Below are positions 26,749-35,217 of a stretch of 64,000 nucleotides of DNA, piece after piece. Origin of the DNA: G965202915 sp965205955 (GTDB taxonomy: Bacteria; Pseudomonadota; Gammaproteobacteria; Eutrophobiales; Eutrophobiaceae); contig OZ242192.1 of assembly GCA_965205955.1 (NCBI GenBank), positions 1,674,001 to 1,738,000 on the forward strand. Reading direction: 5' to 3'. The translations under genes and the position numbers were made by a program. Positions within the stretch are counted from its first letter, which is position 1. Each line of letters begins with the position of its first letter. Below the pieces are notes generated by a model that saw nothing but the letters and a program-made list of their open reading frames with translations, did not search any database and was not told where the DNA came from.

Positions 26749-28215
26749 TTAGGAAGCCCAGTGCGGAATATAGCGGGCAAATTTGTTGGATTGGCCGATT
26801 TCAGCGGGAACGATGAGCCTCTTTTCCCTGGTAGCTGAAATAATGCGACTGGCCCGGGCGATTTTGTCGTCGGGAAGGCCGAAGCGCTTCCGAAGACTTT
26901 CGTTCGTCATGTAGTCGTGCATCAGGTAGCGGAGGCAGGCATGGAGGTAGCAGGCATGAATGCGCTCGGTGCTGGTCATGGCATCGAAGTCCTTGTGAGC
27001 GAAGAGAACGGCGCGGGTGTGCTTCGGAGTGGTTTCGAAAACAGGCGCCGGGAGCTGGAATAGCTCGGTTTGGTGAACGACCTTATCGATGCCGGAGCCA
27101 CGTTCTTCACAAATACCGATCCGGCGCATCAGGGAAGCGAGGGCTTCGTTGCGGGATTTGGGGGGCGAGTCCAGAAATCGGTCGGTATCGATGAGGGGGA
27201 TGCCGGGGTTGGTGATTTCGAGTCGGCTGTCGAAGATCTCGATCATCGGGCCGGTTCCGGTCTGAAAGAGATCCTGGTGTATCAGGGCGTTGGCAACGAG
27301 TTCCCGAATGGAGATTTCAGGGTACATGGAAACGTCCTTGCGAAGGGCGGTGCCGAGTATTTCGTTGTGTGGGATGCGGGCGTTAATCAAGCCGATCAGT
27401 CCCTCAAATTCATTCGCATAGCCGCGATTTCCGACTTGCTCGTGAAGCGTTTCAAGTCGATTGTTGCTCCGGTAGCGGATCACGCGCAGGGCCTTGCGGT
27501 TAAGGGAAGGAAAGGTGGAAAGATCTTTGGCGAAAAGGAGGGCGCCGAGATTGAGGATATCCCATGAACCGGAGTCTGTGCGGGCAATGAGATGCTCCTT
27601 CTCCAAGCGTTCGATAATGTGGTCCCGATTTGTCGGGAGATCGAGCCCCATCAGGTCAAAGTAGCTCGGATAATCGAGTAAGCGAACCACTTCCTCCGTA
27701 GACACGTTCTCCTTCGCAGGGAGGTTCTCAAAAGGAGTTTGCTCGAAGACCCGCCACAGATTTTTCTCACGCTCAGAATGATCCCTGAGTTTCTTCGTGT
27801 AAGAACCCATGCGGATATACTCGATACCTTTGAATTGCACGGGGCTCTGGTTCGCCCGGGGAATTTCAAGAAGAACAATCGTCGTTCCCTCCATATTGAG
27901 GACATGGAAAGAGAAATCGATAGTAGGGGTGAGTGATCTGCGCAGCCAGTTTTCGAGCTCTTCGTTACCAATCTTTTGAGAATCAGGAGCAAATGTGGTC
28001 CCTAGTAAATTGTGGGTTACATCCTCGACTCCCCACACCAGGTAAGCGTTGGTTTTTCCTTCGAGCGCAGCAGAATTGGCGAGTGCGGAAAGGCGTTCGC
28101 CTATCATATGAGGATCGGGGTTGTTGTGCTTAAATTCGACCCACTCCGTCTCAGAAGGAAGCTTTCGCAACTCTTCGACGAGACTTTGAAAATGAGTGTC
28201 CGGCAGATTGGGCAT
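26749..28215 (-). CDS. AlbA_2/Schlafen-type DNA-binding protein with HATPase
   Basis: The 488 residues show an N-terminal AlbA_2 (Schlafen AlbA) domain: ETEWVEFKHNNPDP, LSALANSAALEGKTNAYLVWGVED, and PVQFKGIEYIRMGSYTKKLRDH. A GHKL/HATPase_c_4 module follows: IRELVANALIHQD, IEIFDSRLEITNPG, and ERGSGIDKV. A winged-helix-like C-terminus ends in PHWAS. Such proteins are frequent companions of type I restriction loci and are often annotated as transcriptional regulators or RecG-like; the activity is unknown. It lies 14 bp downstream of hsdR, in the same operon. Confidence 0.85.
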   Translation of the reverse strand: MPNLPDTHFQSLVEELRKLPSETEWVEFKHNNPDPHMIGERLSALANSAALEGKTNAYLVWGVEDVTHNLLGTTFAPDSQKIGNEELENWLRRSLTPTIDFSFHVLNMEGTTIVLLEIPRANQSPVQFKGIEYIRMGSYTKKLRDHSEREKNLWRVFEQTPFENLPAKENVSTEEVVRLLDYPSYFDLMGLDLPTNRDHIIERLEKEHLIARTDSGSWDILNLGALLFAKDLSTFPSLNRKALRVIRYRSNNRLETLHEQVGNRGYANEFEGLIGLINARIPHNEILGTALRKDVSMYPEISIRELVANALIHQDLFQTGTGPMIEIFDSRLEITNPGIPLIDTDRFLDSPPKSRNEALASLMRRIGICEERGSGIDKVVHQTELFQLPAPVFETTPKHTRAVLFAHKDFDAMTSTERIHACYLHACLRYLMHDYMTNESLRKRFGLPDDKIARASRIISATREKRLIVPAEIGQSNKFARYIPHWAS

Positions 28216-28229
28216 AAACAGATGGCGAG

Positions 28230-30605
28230 CTAGGCGACTTCGTAAAGGTGTGTGGTGAGTTCTTTGATGGCCTGATCGTAGGCGGGCCTTCCGCCAAAGG
28301 CGCGGACGATCTCGGGCGCGGTGCCGAGGCGTTTGATCGGCTCAAGGGTGATGATGGCGGGGTTTTCGAGGTCGAGCAGGCCGTCGTCGGCATATTTTTC
28401 CAGCAAGCTATCGAGGACGGCGCGGGCGAGGTCACCATACCGGGTGAAGTAGTTGCGCTTGCGCACGTTCTCGGCGCGTTCCCGGCGGGTCAGTGGTTTC
28501 TGCTCGAAGGCGACGTGGCAAATGAGATCGAAGGGATCGAAGTCGGAGCCGACTTCATCCTGCAGGGCGGCGAAGATGACACCGCGGCTCTCCAATTCTT
28601 CGACGATGGCGCGCTTCTTCTCGGCGTCCCGCCATGAGGTGAGGAAGGAATCCAGCGAGGCGTAGCTTGTCCGGACGTTTTTGCGGGTGTAGTCGCGCAG
28701 GCTCTCGGTGATGATCTTGCCGTCGTCGCCCATGTATTCGACGCGCTCCTTGATGATGGTTACTTCGACGCCGTTGACAGTAACTTTGTGGCACCTTTCG
28801 TGTTCAGCGCGGTATTCGGTCCTCATGGTATCGGGATTGGGGAATTTGATGTAGTCGCCGATGAGGTCGTCGGTGAAGGGAGTGTTATCAGTTTCCTCGT
28901 CGGTGCCAGAGAGGTCGTCGTCCTCACCGGCCTCCTTCACGCGGACGGGATCGCCGTCGAAGTCCTTGTCGGCGAAGAGCGCGGTGACGTTCCGGAAATC
29001 CATGATGGTGAAGTAGTGCTTCTCGAAGTCTTCATTGATGCGGGTGCCGCGACCGATGATCTGCTTGAACTCGGTCATGGAGCCGATGTTTGCGTCCAGA
29101 ACGATGAGCTTGCAGGTCTGGGCATCGACGCCGGTGGTCATGAGTTTCGAGGTGGTCGCGATGACCGGGTAGAGCTCGGATGGGCTGATGAAGGCGTCGA
29201 GATAGCGTTTGCCTTCTTCGTTGTCTCCCGTGATCTGCATCACGTATTTGCTGTTCGCGGAGACGAGGTCGGCGTTGGCGTTGGCCAGTTCCTTGCGCAT
29301 GCCTTCGGCGTGTTCGATATCGACGCAAAAGACGATGGTCTTGGAGAAGCGGTCGCTGCCCTTGAGGAACTCGGTGATCTTTTGCGCGACGCACTGACGG
29401 CGTTCTTCGACAACGAGGTGTTTGTCGAAATCGGTGCGGTTGTAGAAGCGGTCTTCGACATCCTTGCCGTCCTTGTCCTCGAAGCCTTTCGATGGGCGCC
29501 AGCCCTCGGGATCGATACTCAGGGTGACTTTGATGACCTTGTAGGGGGCGAGGAAGCCGTCGGCTATGCCCTGTTTGAGGGAATAGGTATAAAGCGGATC
29601 ACCGAAATACTCGGAGCTGGAGACTTCTCTGGTTTCCTTGGGCGTGGCGGTAAGGCCGATGTGGGTGGCTCCTTTGAAGTATTCGAGGATTTCGCGCCAC
29701 TTGCTGTCTTCGCGGGCACTGCCCCGATGGCACTCATCGACGATGACGAGATCGAAGAAATCGGAGCTGAACTGCTTGTAGGCGTTGTTGTCGTTGTTGT
29801 CGGAAAGGCCCTGGTAGAGCGCGAGGTAGATGTTGTAGGCGGTGTCGATCTGCTTGTGCTTGATAACGGTCATCGCGTCCTTGAAGTGGCGGAAGTCGCC
29901 CCGGACGGTCTGGTCTATGAGCACGGTGCGGTCGGCCAGAAACAGGATGCGCTTTTTCAGGCCACTCCGCCAAAGGCGGTAGATGATCTGAAAGGCAGCG
30001 TAGGTCTTGCCCGTGCCCGTCGCCATGACGAGGAGGTGGCGGTTGTGGCCTTTGTCTTTGGCGATGGTTTCGACCGTACGGTTGATGGCGATCTGCTGGT
30101 AATAGCGGGGGGAACGACCTGATCCGTCAACGAAGTATTCTTGAGCCACCACCGGTTCGGCAGCGTCTGTGATGCCTTTGTGCGCCTTGTATTTTTCCCA
30201 GAGGATTTCCGGGCTTGGAAAAGCGCCCAGGGCGAGTTCGGTTTCGATGGCGCCTGAAGTGACTGTGCGATCGTGAAAATGGAAGCCGTCGCCATTGCTG
30301 CTGAAGACAAACGGGATATCCAGCGTCCTGGCGTAGCCGAGCGCCTGCTGAATGCCGGCGCCAACCGTGTGCTTGTTGTCTTTCGCCTCAACGACCGCGA
30401 TAGGGATGTTGGGCTTGTGGTAGAGAATGTAGTCGGCGCGTTTCTGCGCTCCGCGCGTGTGGAGTTTTCCTCGGACGTAGATTCTGCCGTCAGTGAACCC
30501 AACTTCCTCGCGAATTTGGGTGTCTATATTCCACCCCGCCTTGACGATGTTGGGCGTGATGAACTTGGTGCAGATGTCGCGTTCGCTGAGACTCTTTTTG
30601 TTCAT
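28230..30605 (-). CDS. hsdR: Type I restriction enzyme R subunit (EcoEI-like)
   Basis: Restriction and translocation subunit of a type I system. The 791 residues contain the PD-(D/E)XK nuclease (RADYILYHKP, then VVEAKDNK, about 57-77), an SF2 motor with Walker A MATGTGKT (about 193-200), DECH in IVDECHRGS (about 288), motif III LTATPKE, motif VI QIIGRGTRI, and the C-terminal EcoEI_R_C region with an Arg/Lys-rich end. No frameshift is visible. Its partner hsdM is truncated and hsdS is absent, so the gene may be an orphan or may act with subunits encoded elsewhere. ATG at 30605 overlaps the upstream small gene by 4 bp. The long antisense frame here is a composition artefact. Confidence 0.93.
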   Translation of the reverse strand: MNKKSLSERDICTKFITPNIVKAGWNIDTQIREEVGFTDGRIYVRGKLHTRGAQKRADYILYHKPNIPIAVVEAKDNKHTVGAGIQQALGYARTLDIPFVFSSNGDGFHFHDRTVTSGAIETELALGAFPSPEILWEKYKAHKGITDAAEPVVAQEYFVDGSGRSPRYYQQIAINRTVETIAKDKGHNRHLLVMATGTGKTYAAFQIIYRLWRSGLKKRILFLADRTVLIDQTVRGDFRHFKDAMTVIKHKQIDTAYNIYLALYQGLSDNNDNNAYKQFSSDFFDLVIVDECHRGSAREDSKWREILEYFKGATHIGLTATPKETREVSSSEYFGDPLYTYSLKQGIADGFLAPYKVIKVTLSIDPEGWRPSKGFEDKDGKDVEDRFYNRTDFDKHLVVEERRQCVAQKITEFLKGSDRFSKTIVFCVDIEHAEGMRKELANANADLVSANSKYVMQITGDNEEGKRYLDAFISPSELYPVIATTSKLMTTGVDAQTCKLIVLDANIGSMTEFKQIIGRGTRINEDFEKHYFTIMDFRNVTALFADKDFDGDPVRVKEAGEDDDLSGTDEETDNTPFTDDLIGDYIKFPNPDTMRTEYRAEHERCHKVTVNGVEVTIIKERVEYMGDDGKIITESLRDYTRKNVRTSYASLDSFLTSWRDAEKKRAIVEELESRGVIFAALQDEVGSDFDPFDLICHVAFEQKPLTRRERAENVRKRNYFTRYGDLARAVLDSLLEKYADDGLLDLENPAIITLEPIKRLGTAPEIVRAFGGRPAYDQAIKELTTHLYEVA

Positions 30606-30835
30606 GCGGTTGTCCTGATAGCTGATTTTTCCTCTTCCTTCCAGCCGATGAGGGTGTCGGCGATGCGCTGGATGCCCTCGTGCGGGATGAAGTTCCTGGG
30701 GTCGCCTTTGACCAACTGGAATGCTTTCTTGCGCGAACCGACCTCGGCGGCAATGCGGTTCAGTAATTTTTTGCTTAGGTCTCGCATTGATCGCTTCTCG
30801 CCAGTGTCTCCATCAGTCAGAATAATAGCATTCAC
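30602..30835 (-). CDS. small protein coupled to hsdR
   Basis: A 77-codon frame whose stop overlaps the hsdR ATG (ATGA). It reads RDLSKKLLNRIAAEVGSRKK, then GDPRNFIPHEGIQRIADTLI and GWKEEEKSA. The second half resembles a segment near the end of some N6-adenine methyltransferase (HsdM) subunits. It could be a remnant of an hsdM 3' end or a small independent protein; I cannot decide. Confidence 0.45.
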   Translation of the reverse strand: MNAIILTDGDTGEKRSMRDLSKKLLNRIAAEVGSRKKAFQLVKGDPRNFIPHEGIQRIADTLIGWKEEEKSAIRTTA

Positions 30836-30880
30836 TTGCCTTGTCTTCTACCGTATGCTGGAAGTCGCAGGTTGAAACAT

Positions 30881-30910
30881 AATCACCAAAGGTCTTCCTG
30901 GTGATTTTGT
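30881..30910 (+). terminator. inverted repeat between dprA and the hsdR operon
   Basis: AATCACCA (30881-30888) pairs with TGGTGATT (30899-30906), an 8-bp stem with a 10-nt loop. On the plus strand it is followed by only two further T, so termination is uncertain. On the minus strand it lies after dprA, where a terminator would be useful. Confidence 0.4.
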
Positions 30911-30991
30911 CATCTTTGAACAGTGGTATTCTGGTAAAGCCAATAAAGCTCGCGTGAGGCTGGCATTTTGGCAGCCCCTTTCAAGGCTTCT

Positions 30992-32308
30992 TTACTCTTT
31001 ATTCTTGACGTGTTGATACCGTACCGGGCGATTGAGCTTTTTAACGAAACCGTCATTAAGCGCCCGTTTCAGCCAGTCCTTGACTTGCGATTTGTGTAAG
31101 CCTGTTTTTTCGACCAGTTCATTCTCATTTACCGGGCTGGCAGCCATGAGTGAAAGCTGATTTACGAATAAACGATAAAAGTCGATCGGCTCATTGACTG
31201 GTTCCGGTGGACTATTATCAAACCCCTCCGCAGTGTTTTCCGTCACCCGGCGTTCCTGTGCTTGAACGTTTTCGGATTCCGATTCAAGCGCTTGATTGGA
31301 GAATAATTCCGACTGGACATCATCCTGTGTGGGCCTAGCGCGCTGCGCAGTTTCGGTATTATTTTCAACGACCGGCGAAGCAGAAAGGAGTAAATGTATA
31401 TCCAGAGCCTGAATATCTTCTGCACACCAGCGACCACCTTTTTCCACCAGCTTTTTATTGGCGGCTTCCTTGTCCCGGGTTGGTTTTACCCAAAGCGGCA
31501 CCCATTGCTTCCTCAGGTTTTCTTCCGCCCCGTTCAGCGTACCGCCTTTTTTACCGGAATGAACGACCAGTGAGCTATCTGCCAGGCAGTATATGTACTT
31601 GTTCCGTGCCATGGCATTGCCCGCATTGAAGCTGGCTTCTGGATAAAATGGTGATACCAGCACGACATGATCATCCATCAAACCTCTGCGCCATTTCGCG
31701 CTTGTTGCGGTTTTCAGCAGGCTGTCCGTCAGAATGCCGGTCACATTCCCACTGGCATGCATTGCTCCGAGCATTGCAGCTTCATCCACACCTCTGGCGC
31801 CACCTGAGATGATCGCAACGCCTTGTGATGCCGCTTTTGCTCCTACCTTTTCGCTAAAGTCCAAATCCACATCACTGGCCTTACGCGAACCGACTACGGC
31901 GATACCTCCCTCATTTAACAGGGATTTATTGCCACAGCCGAACAACACGGGTGGCGAATCCATTTTTAGCCGGGATTTCAGTCGTTTTGGGTATTCAGGA
32001 TCGGAACGGGTCACCACCCAGAGCCCTGCCCGTTGCCATTTTTCCACCGCCAATGCCAGACTGTGACCACGATTCAGCAGTTGAAGAATACGCTCCAGGC
32101 TAATGCGGCGATCATGCCATCCGCTTAACAAGGGCTTTGGATCAGCAGCGACAAGCAAATCCTCCGGTGTGGCGCTTTTTTCCTTCAGCCATAGCGCAAA
32201 TCGCCCCCATTCCACATTGGTAAGCGGTCTGACTTTTTCGTTGCCGGCCTTGCCAAAATAACTGGTCAACAGCAAGGTAGTTTGTGCGGAGGGAGACAAA
32301 TTTATCAA
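30992..32308 (-). CDS. DprA-like protein
   Basis: The 438 residues include a DprA/Smf Rossmann-fold domain: YPKRLKSRLKMDSPPVLFGCGN, IAVVGSRKAS, and IISGGARGVDEAAMLGAMHA. A long acidic linker follows (about 320-375), then a C-terminal winged-helix region (VEKTGLHKSQVKDWLKRAL). Classical DprA loads RecA on single-stranded DNA during transformation; this divergent form is coupled by a 4-bp overlap to a RecQ-phosphoribosyltransferase gene and is unlikely to be the housekeeping dprA. From memory, a DprA plus phosphoribosyltransferase pair has been reported as an anti-phage system; equivalence with that system is inferred. Confidence 0.85.
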   Translation of the reverse strand: MINLSPSAQTTLLLTSYFGKAGNEKVRPLTNVEWGRFALWLKEKSATPEDLLVAADPKPLLSGWHDRRISLERILQLLNRGHSLALAVEKWQRAGLWVVTRSDPEYPKRLKSRLKMDSPPVLFGCGNKSLLNEGGIAVVGSRKASDVDLDFSEKVGAKAASQGVAIISGGARGVDEAAMLGAMHASGNVTGILTDSLLKTATSAKWRRGLMDDHVVLVSPFYPEASFNAGNAMARNKYIYCLADSSLVVHSGKKGGTLNGAEENLRKQWVPLWVKPTRDKEAANKKLVEKGGRWCAEDIQALDIHLLLSASPVVENNTETAQRARPTQDDVQSELFSNQALESESENVQAQERRVTENTAEGFDNSPPEPVNEPIDFYRLFVNQLSLMAASPVNENELVEKTGLHKSQVKDWLKRALNDGFVKKLNRPVRYQHVKNKE

Positions 32309-34401
32309 TTTTTTGCCGAAGTTGAAGCCAGGGCAGTGGGATACACCGGTCCACTTCCTGCCTGCTGTAATAGTGCGGCAATTACCGTTAAGGTCCAGCC
32401 TGAATCGACAATGTCATCAATCAGAAGCGCCGGGTCTGTTGGTACGGGTTGCTTCATTGCAAAGACGCCGTCCAGATTGCGGCACTGATGAAAACGGTTC
32501 TGCTGGCCTTTTTGTGGTTGGTTGCTTTTGTCTTTTGCTACCGCATTGACAAAAGGCAACTTTAACATGCTGGCAAGGCGTTTCGCAAAGTCGGGCACCA
32601 GTTCAGGATGACGCAGTGAAGGCACACAGCATACCCATGCTGGTGCGGGGTCTGGTTGCCAGCGCTGCTGAATCATCTCGGCCATGGCTGCAACCAAATC
32701 ATCACCAAAACGACCGTTGTGTTTACCATCAACCACGGTTTTCCCCCAGCCGGCGTCACCCCAACGGGACAGCACACGGCCTTCTTTCGCCCGCAGGTTC
32801 TGGGGAAGATTGCCGCGCAAACTATATTCGACAAAGGCTTTGGCCGCCACTTGAATTTTGGGTTTAATCGGCATTTCTGCCTGCTTCAGGAAACTGGCAG
32901 CACGATGTGCCAACTCTGCATTCACAGCAGCATCAACAACGGGCTGCTCAAGGCAGGAAGCGCACTTGCCACAGGGTTTGGAGTCCGGGTCATCAAGTGC
33001 ACGGCGCAGATAGGTCATTTTGCAGCCGGTATCCTTTAAATAGGCTTGCACCTCGGCCCATTCCTGCTCACGCTGGCTTGTAAGATGGGCGATTCGGGCA
33101 TGATCCATGGCATAGGACACCGGGGTTCTGCGCCATTGGCTGTTAACTTTAATTACAGGCGCCGGATTTTCTACACTCAGTAGTTTCAATACTTTCTCGA
33201 TCTGGCTATAGCGAAGATTGGTCTGTTGTTCAATACCACGAATAGACAACCCATCGGTGTGTGCCAACATCTGAAGAATTTCCTGCACCTGGGCTTCGGA
33301 CGGAAACGCCGACTCACGGAAGAACTCGTGAATGTCCTGATCTTCGACGCCAGACATTAACACACCTACGGCATGGTCAATGCCACGTCCGGCACGGCCA
33401 ACCTGCTGGTAGTAGGCCACGATGGAGCCAGGCGCCTGGTAATGAATCACAAAGCTTAAATCAGGCTTGTCGTAACCCATGCCCAAAGCTGTTGTCGCCA
33501 CCAGCGCTTTAAGCTGATTATTCAGCAACAAGTCTTCGAGATGCGGGCGATACGTATTACTGTCCTCAAAGCCATCCGCTTTGACACTGCCGTGATAAGC
33601 CCTGGCGCTAATACTATTTTGCGCCAGCCAGTCGGCCACCTGTTCGGCATCCCGCACCGTCAGTGTGTACACAATGCCAGTGCCTGGCAAGGTTGGGATC
33701 ACTTGTGCCAGCCAGGCCAAACGAGAAGCCTGATCCGGCAGCGCCATGGCCTGTAACGCCAGGCTTTCGCGGCTCAGCGACCCACGCCGAATTTGAATAT
33801 CGCCAAGCTGTGCCTGAATATCCTCCACGACTCGATCGTTGGCGGTTGCCGTGGTACCCAGTACCGGCGTGTTCGGCGGTAACTGACGCAGGATATTCAC
33901 GATGCGGCGGTAGTCCGGGCGGAAGTCATGGCCCCAATCCGAAATACAGTGTGCTTCATCAATCACCATCAGGGCAATGCGGTCGGCTATCGGCTGTAAT
34001 ACGGTTTCAATGAAGCTGTCATTGGCCAGGCGTTCGGGTGAAATCAGCAGGCAGTCGATCTGATTAGCCAGCATACGCTGAGTTACATCCTGCCAATCAA
34101 TGGTATTGGCGGAGTTCATGGTCTCGGCTACAAGGCCTAACCGCTCAGCCGATGCAATCTGGTTGCGCATCAGCGCCAGCAAAGGCGATATGATAATAGT
34201 CGGCCCCATCCCCCGGTCACGCAGGATTTTGGCGCTGATAAAATACACCAGGCTTTTCCCCCAGCCGGTACGTTGCACCATCAACAGCTTTTGCCGTTGA
34301 TTCACCAAGACCTCAATGGCTTCCCTCTGGCCTTTACGAAATTGTGCAGTCGGGTTGTCTAATGCGATTTTTAATAGTTGTTCAACCTGATTGCGGTCCA
34401 T
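32305..34401 (-). CDS. RecQ-like helicase fused to a phosphoribosyltransferase domain
   Basis: The 698 residues start with a RecQ motor: motif 0 QFRKGQREAI, Walker A RTGWGKS (about 44-50), DEAH in VIDEAHCISDWGHDFRPDY, motif III LGTTATA, and motif VI QQVGRAGRG. The zinc-binding subdomain has CKMTYLRRAL and CGKCASC. From about residue 540 a different module follows and ends with LLIDDIVDSGWT, the PRPP-binding loop of ComF-like type I phosphoribosyltransferases. There is no HRDC domain. It shares an operon with the DprA-like gene (ATGA overlap). A role in sensing or processing foreign or stalled DNA is inferred. Confidence 0.88.
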   Translation of the reverse strand: MDRNQVEQLLKIALDNPTAQFRKGQREAIEVLVNQRQKLLMVQRTGWGKSLVYFISAKILRDRGMGPTIIISPLLALMRNQIASAERLGLVAETMNSANTIDWQDVTQRMLANQIDCLLISPERLANDSFIETVLQPIADRIALMVIDEAHCISDWGHDFRPDYRRIVNILRQLPPNTPVLGTTATANDRVVEDIQAQLGDIQIRRGSLSRESLALQAMALPDQASRLAWLAQVIPTLPGTGIVYTLTVRDAEQVADWLAQNSISARAYHGSVKADGFEDSNTYRPHLEDLLLNNQLKALVATTALGMGYDKPDLSFVIHYQAPGSIVAYYQQVGRAGRGIDHAVGVLMSGVEDQDIHEFFRESAFPSEAQVQEILQMLAHTDGLSIRGIEQQTNLRYSQIEKVLKLLSVENPAPVIKVNSQWRRTPVSYAMDHARIAHLTSQREQEWAEVQAYLKDTGCKMTYLRRALDDPDSKPCGKCASCLEQPVVDAAVNAELAHRAASFLKQAEMPIKPKIQVAAKAFVEYSLRGNLPQNLRAKEGRVLSRWGDAGWGKTVVDGKHNGRFGDDLVAAMAEMIQQRWQPDPAPAWVCCVPSLRHPELVPDFAKRLASMLKLPFVNAVAKDKSNQPQKGQQNRFHQCRNLDGVFAMKQPVPTDPALLIDDIVDSGWTLTVIAALLQQAGSGPVYPTALASTSAKN

Positions 34402-34597
34402 GGTTTAGCCTTTTGATGTATAAGGTCAATTCCCCTTTTCAACCCCCAATATACTGGATTCGATGATAATTCTGACTCTATCAGGTTTGGCAAAAAGAGA
34501 AAAGCATTGGAATGCCGTCAGAGAGTTGGAAAAAGCAGGGGCAAAGGGTTGATATGGATGCAGCAATTAGCTATTGGACGAATAGTGGCAGAAGAGA
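34402..34597. other. leader region between the island and the right repeat
   Basis: About 200 bp between the recQ-like start and the right 346-bp repeat. A plus-strand frame begins here (34512) and runs into the repeat, but it is not supported. The recQ-like promoter should lie here on the minus strand; no clear boxes were identified. Confidence 0.4.
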
Positions 34598-34943
34598 GCA
34601 GGGCGGTTTCTCAGCGATAGGTAATCCTTGCCGAATGATGATCAGGGTCCCGGCTTACAACAAGATATTTCTTTTGCCTTACAACCCATACACCTTCAAT
34701 ATCGCTTTGTTATTCATCCATCGAGACTATACAATCATATCCTTCACACCGGCACATTAAATGCGGGAGGGTAGTTGCAGTGGATGAGCGGAGTAAAATT
34801 GAACTGGAGGCGGCGGCGTTTCGTCGTTTGGTTGGGCATTTGGCCGAGCATACCGAGGTGCAGAATATCGATTTGATGAATCTGGCCGGTTTTTGCCGCA
34901 ATTGTCTGTCGAAATGGTACCGGGCGGCAGCCGAGGAAAAGGG
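34598..34943 (+). repeat. 346-bp direct repeat, right copy
   Basis: Partner of 25937-26282. This copy leads into the complete DUF1244 gene, so it is the native location, and the left copy was generated when the 8.3-kb segment arrived. Confidence 0.9.
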
Positions 34944-35079
34944 GCTGGAGATGGATTATGAGCAGGCGAGGGAGGTTATTTATGGTATGCCGTATCCTCA
35001 ATGGAAGGAGAAGTACCAGCAGCAGGTAACACCAGAGCAGAAAGACCGGTATAAGCAGGTAACCGGCAAGGATGTGTAA
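34780..35079 (+). CDS. DUF1244 family protein
   Basis: The 99-residue protein matches the DUF1244 family, common in proteobacteria and of unknown function. It has a conserved helical core with LAGFCRNCLSKWYRAAAEE (CRNC) and the family end YGMPYPQWKEKYQ...QVTPEQKDRY. Start is GTG at 34780 with GGGAGGG about 10 nt upstream. It is followed by tRNA-Leu 25 bp later. A truncated duplicate lies at 26119-26289. Confidence 0.88.
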   Translation: MDERSKIELEAAAFRRLVGHLAEHTEVQNIDLMNLAGFCRNCLSKWYRAAAEEKGLEMDYEQAREVIYGMPYPQWKEKYQQQVTPEQKDRYKQVTGKDV

Positions 35080-35104
35080 TTTTTATGATCGAGGTCGGAG
35101 GCTT

Positions 35105-35191
35105 GCCCGGGTGGTGGAATTGGTAGACACAAGGGACTTAAAATCCCTCGGCTGTATGGCCATGCCGGTTCGAGTCCGGCCTCGGGCACCA
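35105..35191 (+). tRNA. tRNA-Leu (anticodon UAA)
   Basis: 87 nt including encoded CCA. The acceptor stem GCCCGGG pairs with CTCGGGC (one G-T pair), followed by the discriminator A and CCA. The D-arm is TGGTGGAATTGGTAGACA, the anticodon loop is CTTAAAA within the GGGA/TCCC stem (anticodon 35139-35141), there is a long class II variable arm, and the T-arm is GGTTCGAGTCC. All features fit tRNA-Leu. Confidence 0.97.
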
Positions 35192-35217
35192 TATAATGGT
35201 TCGATTTCATACGGCCA

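Noticed and set aside
28788..30122. 444-codon open frame on the plus strand opposite hsdR
   Set aside because: It is fully antisense to a protein with all type I R-subunit motifs and its translation is a Val/Gly/Glu-rich shadow of GC-rich codons.
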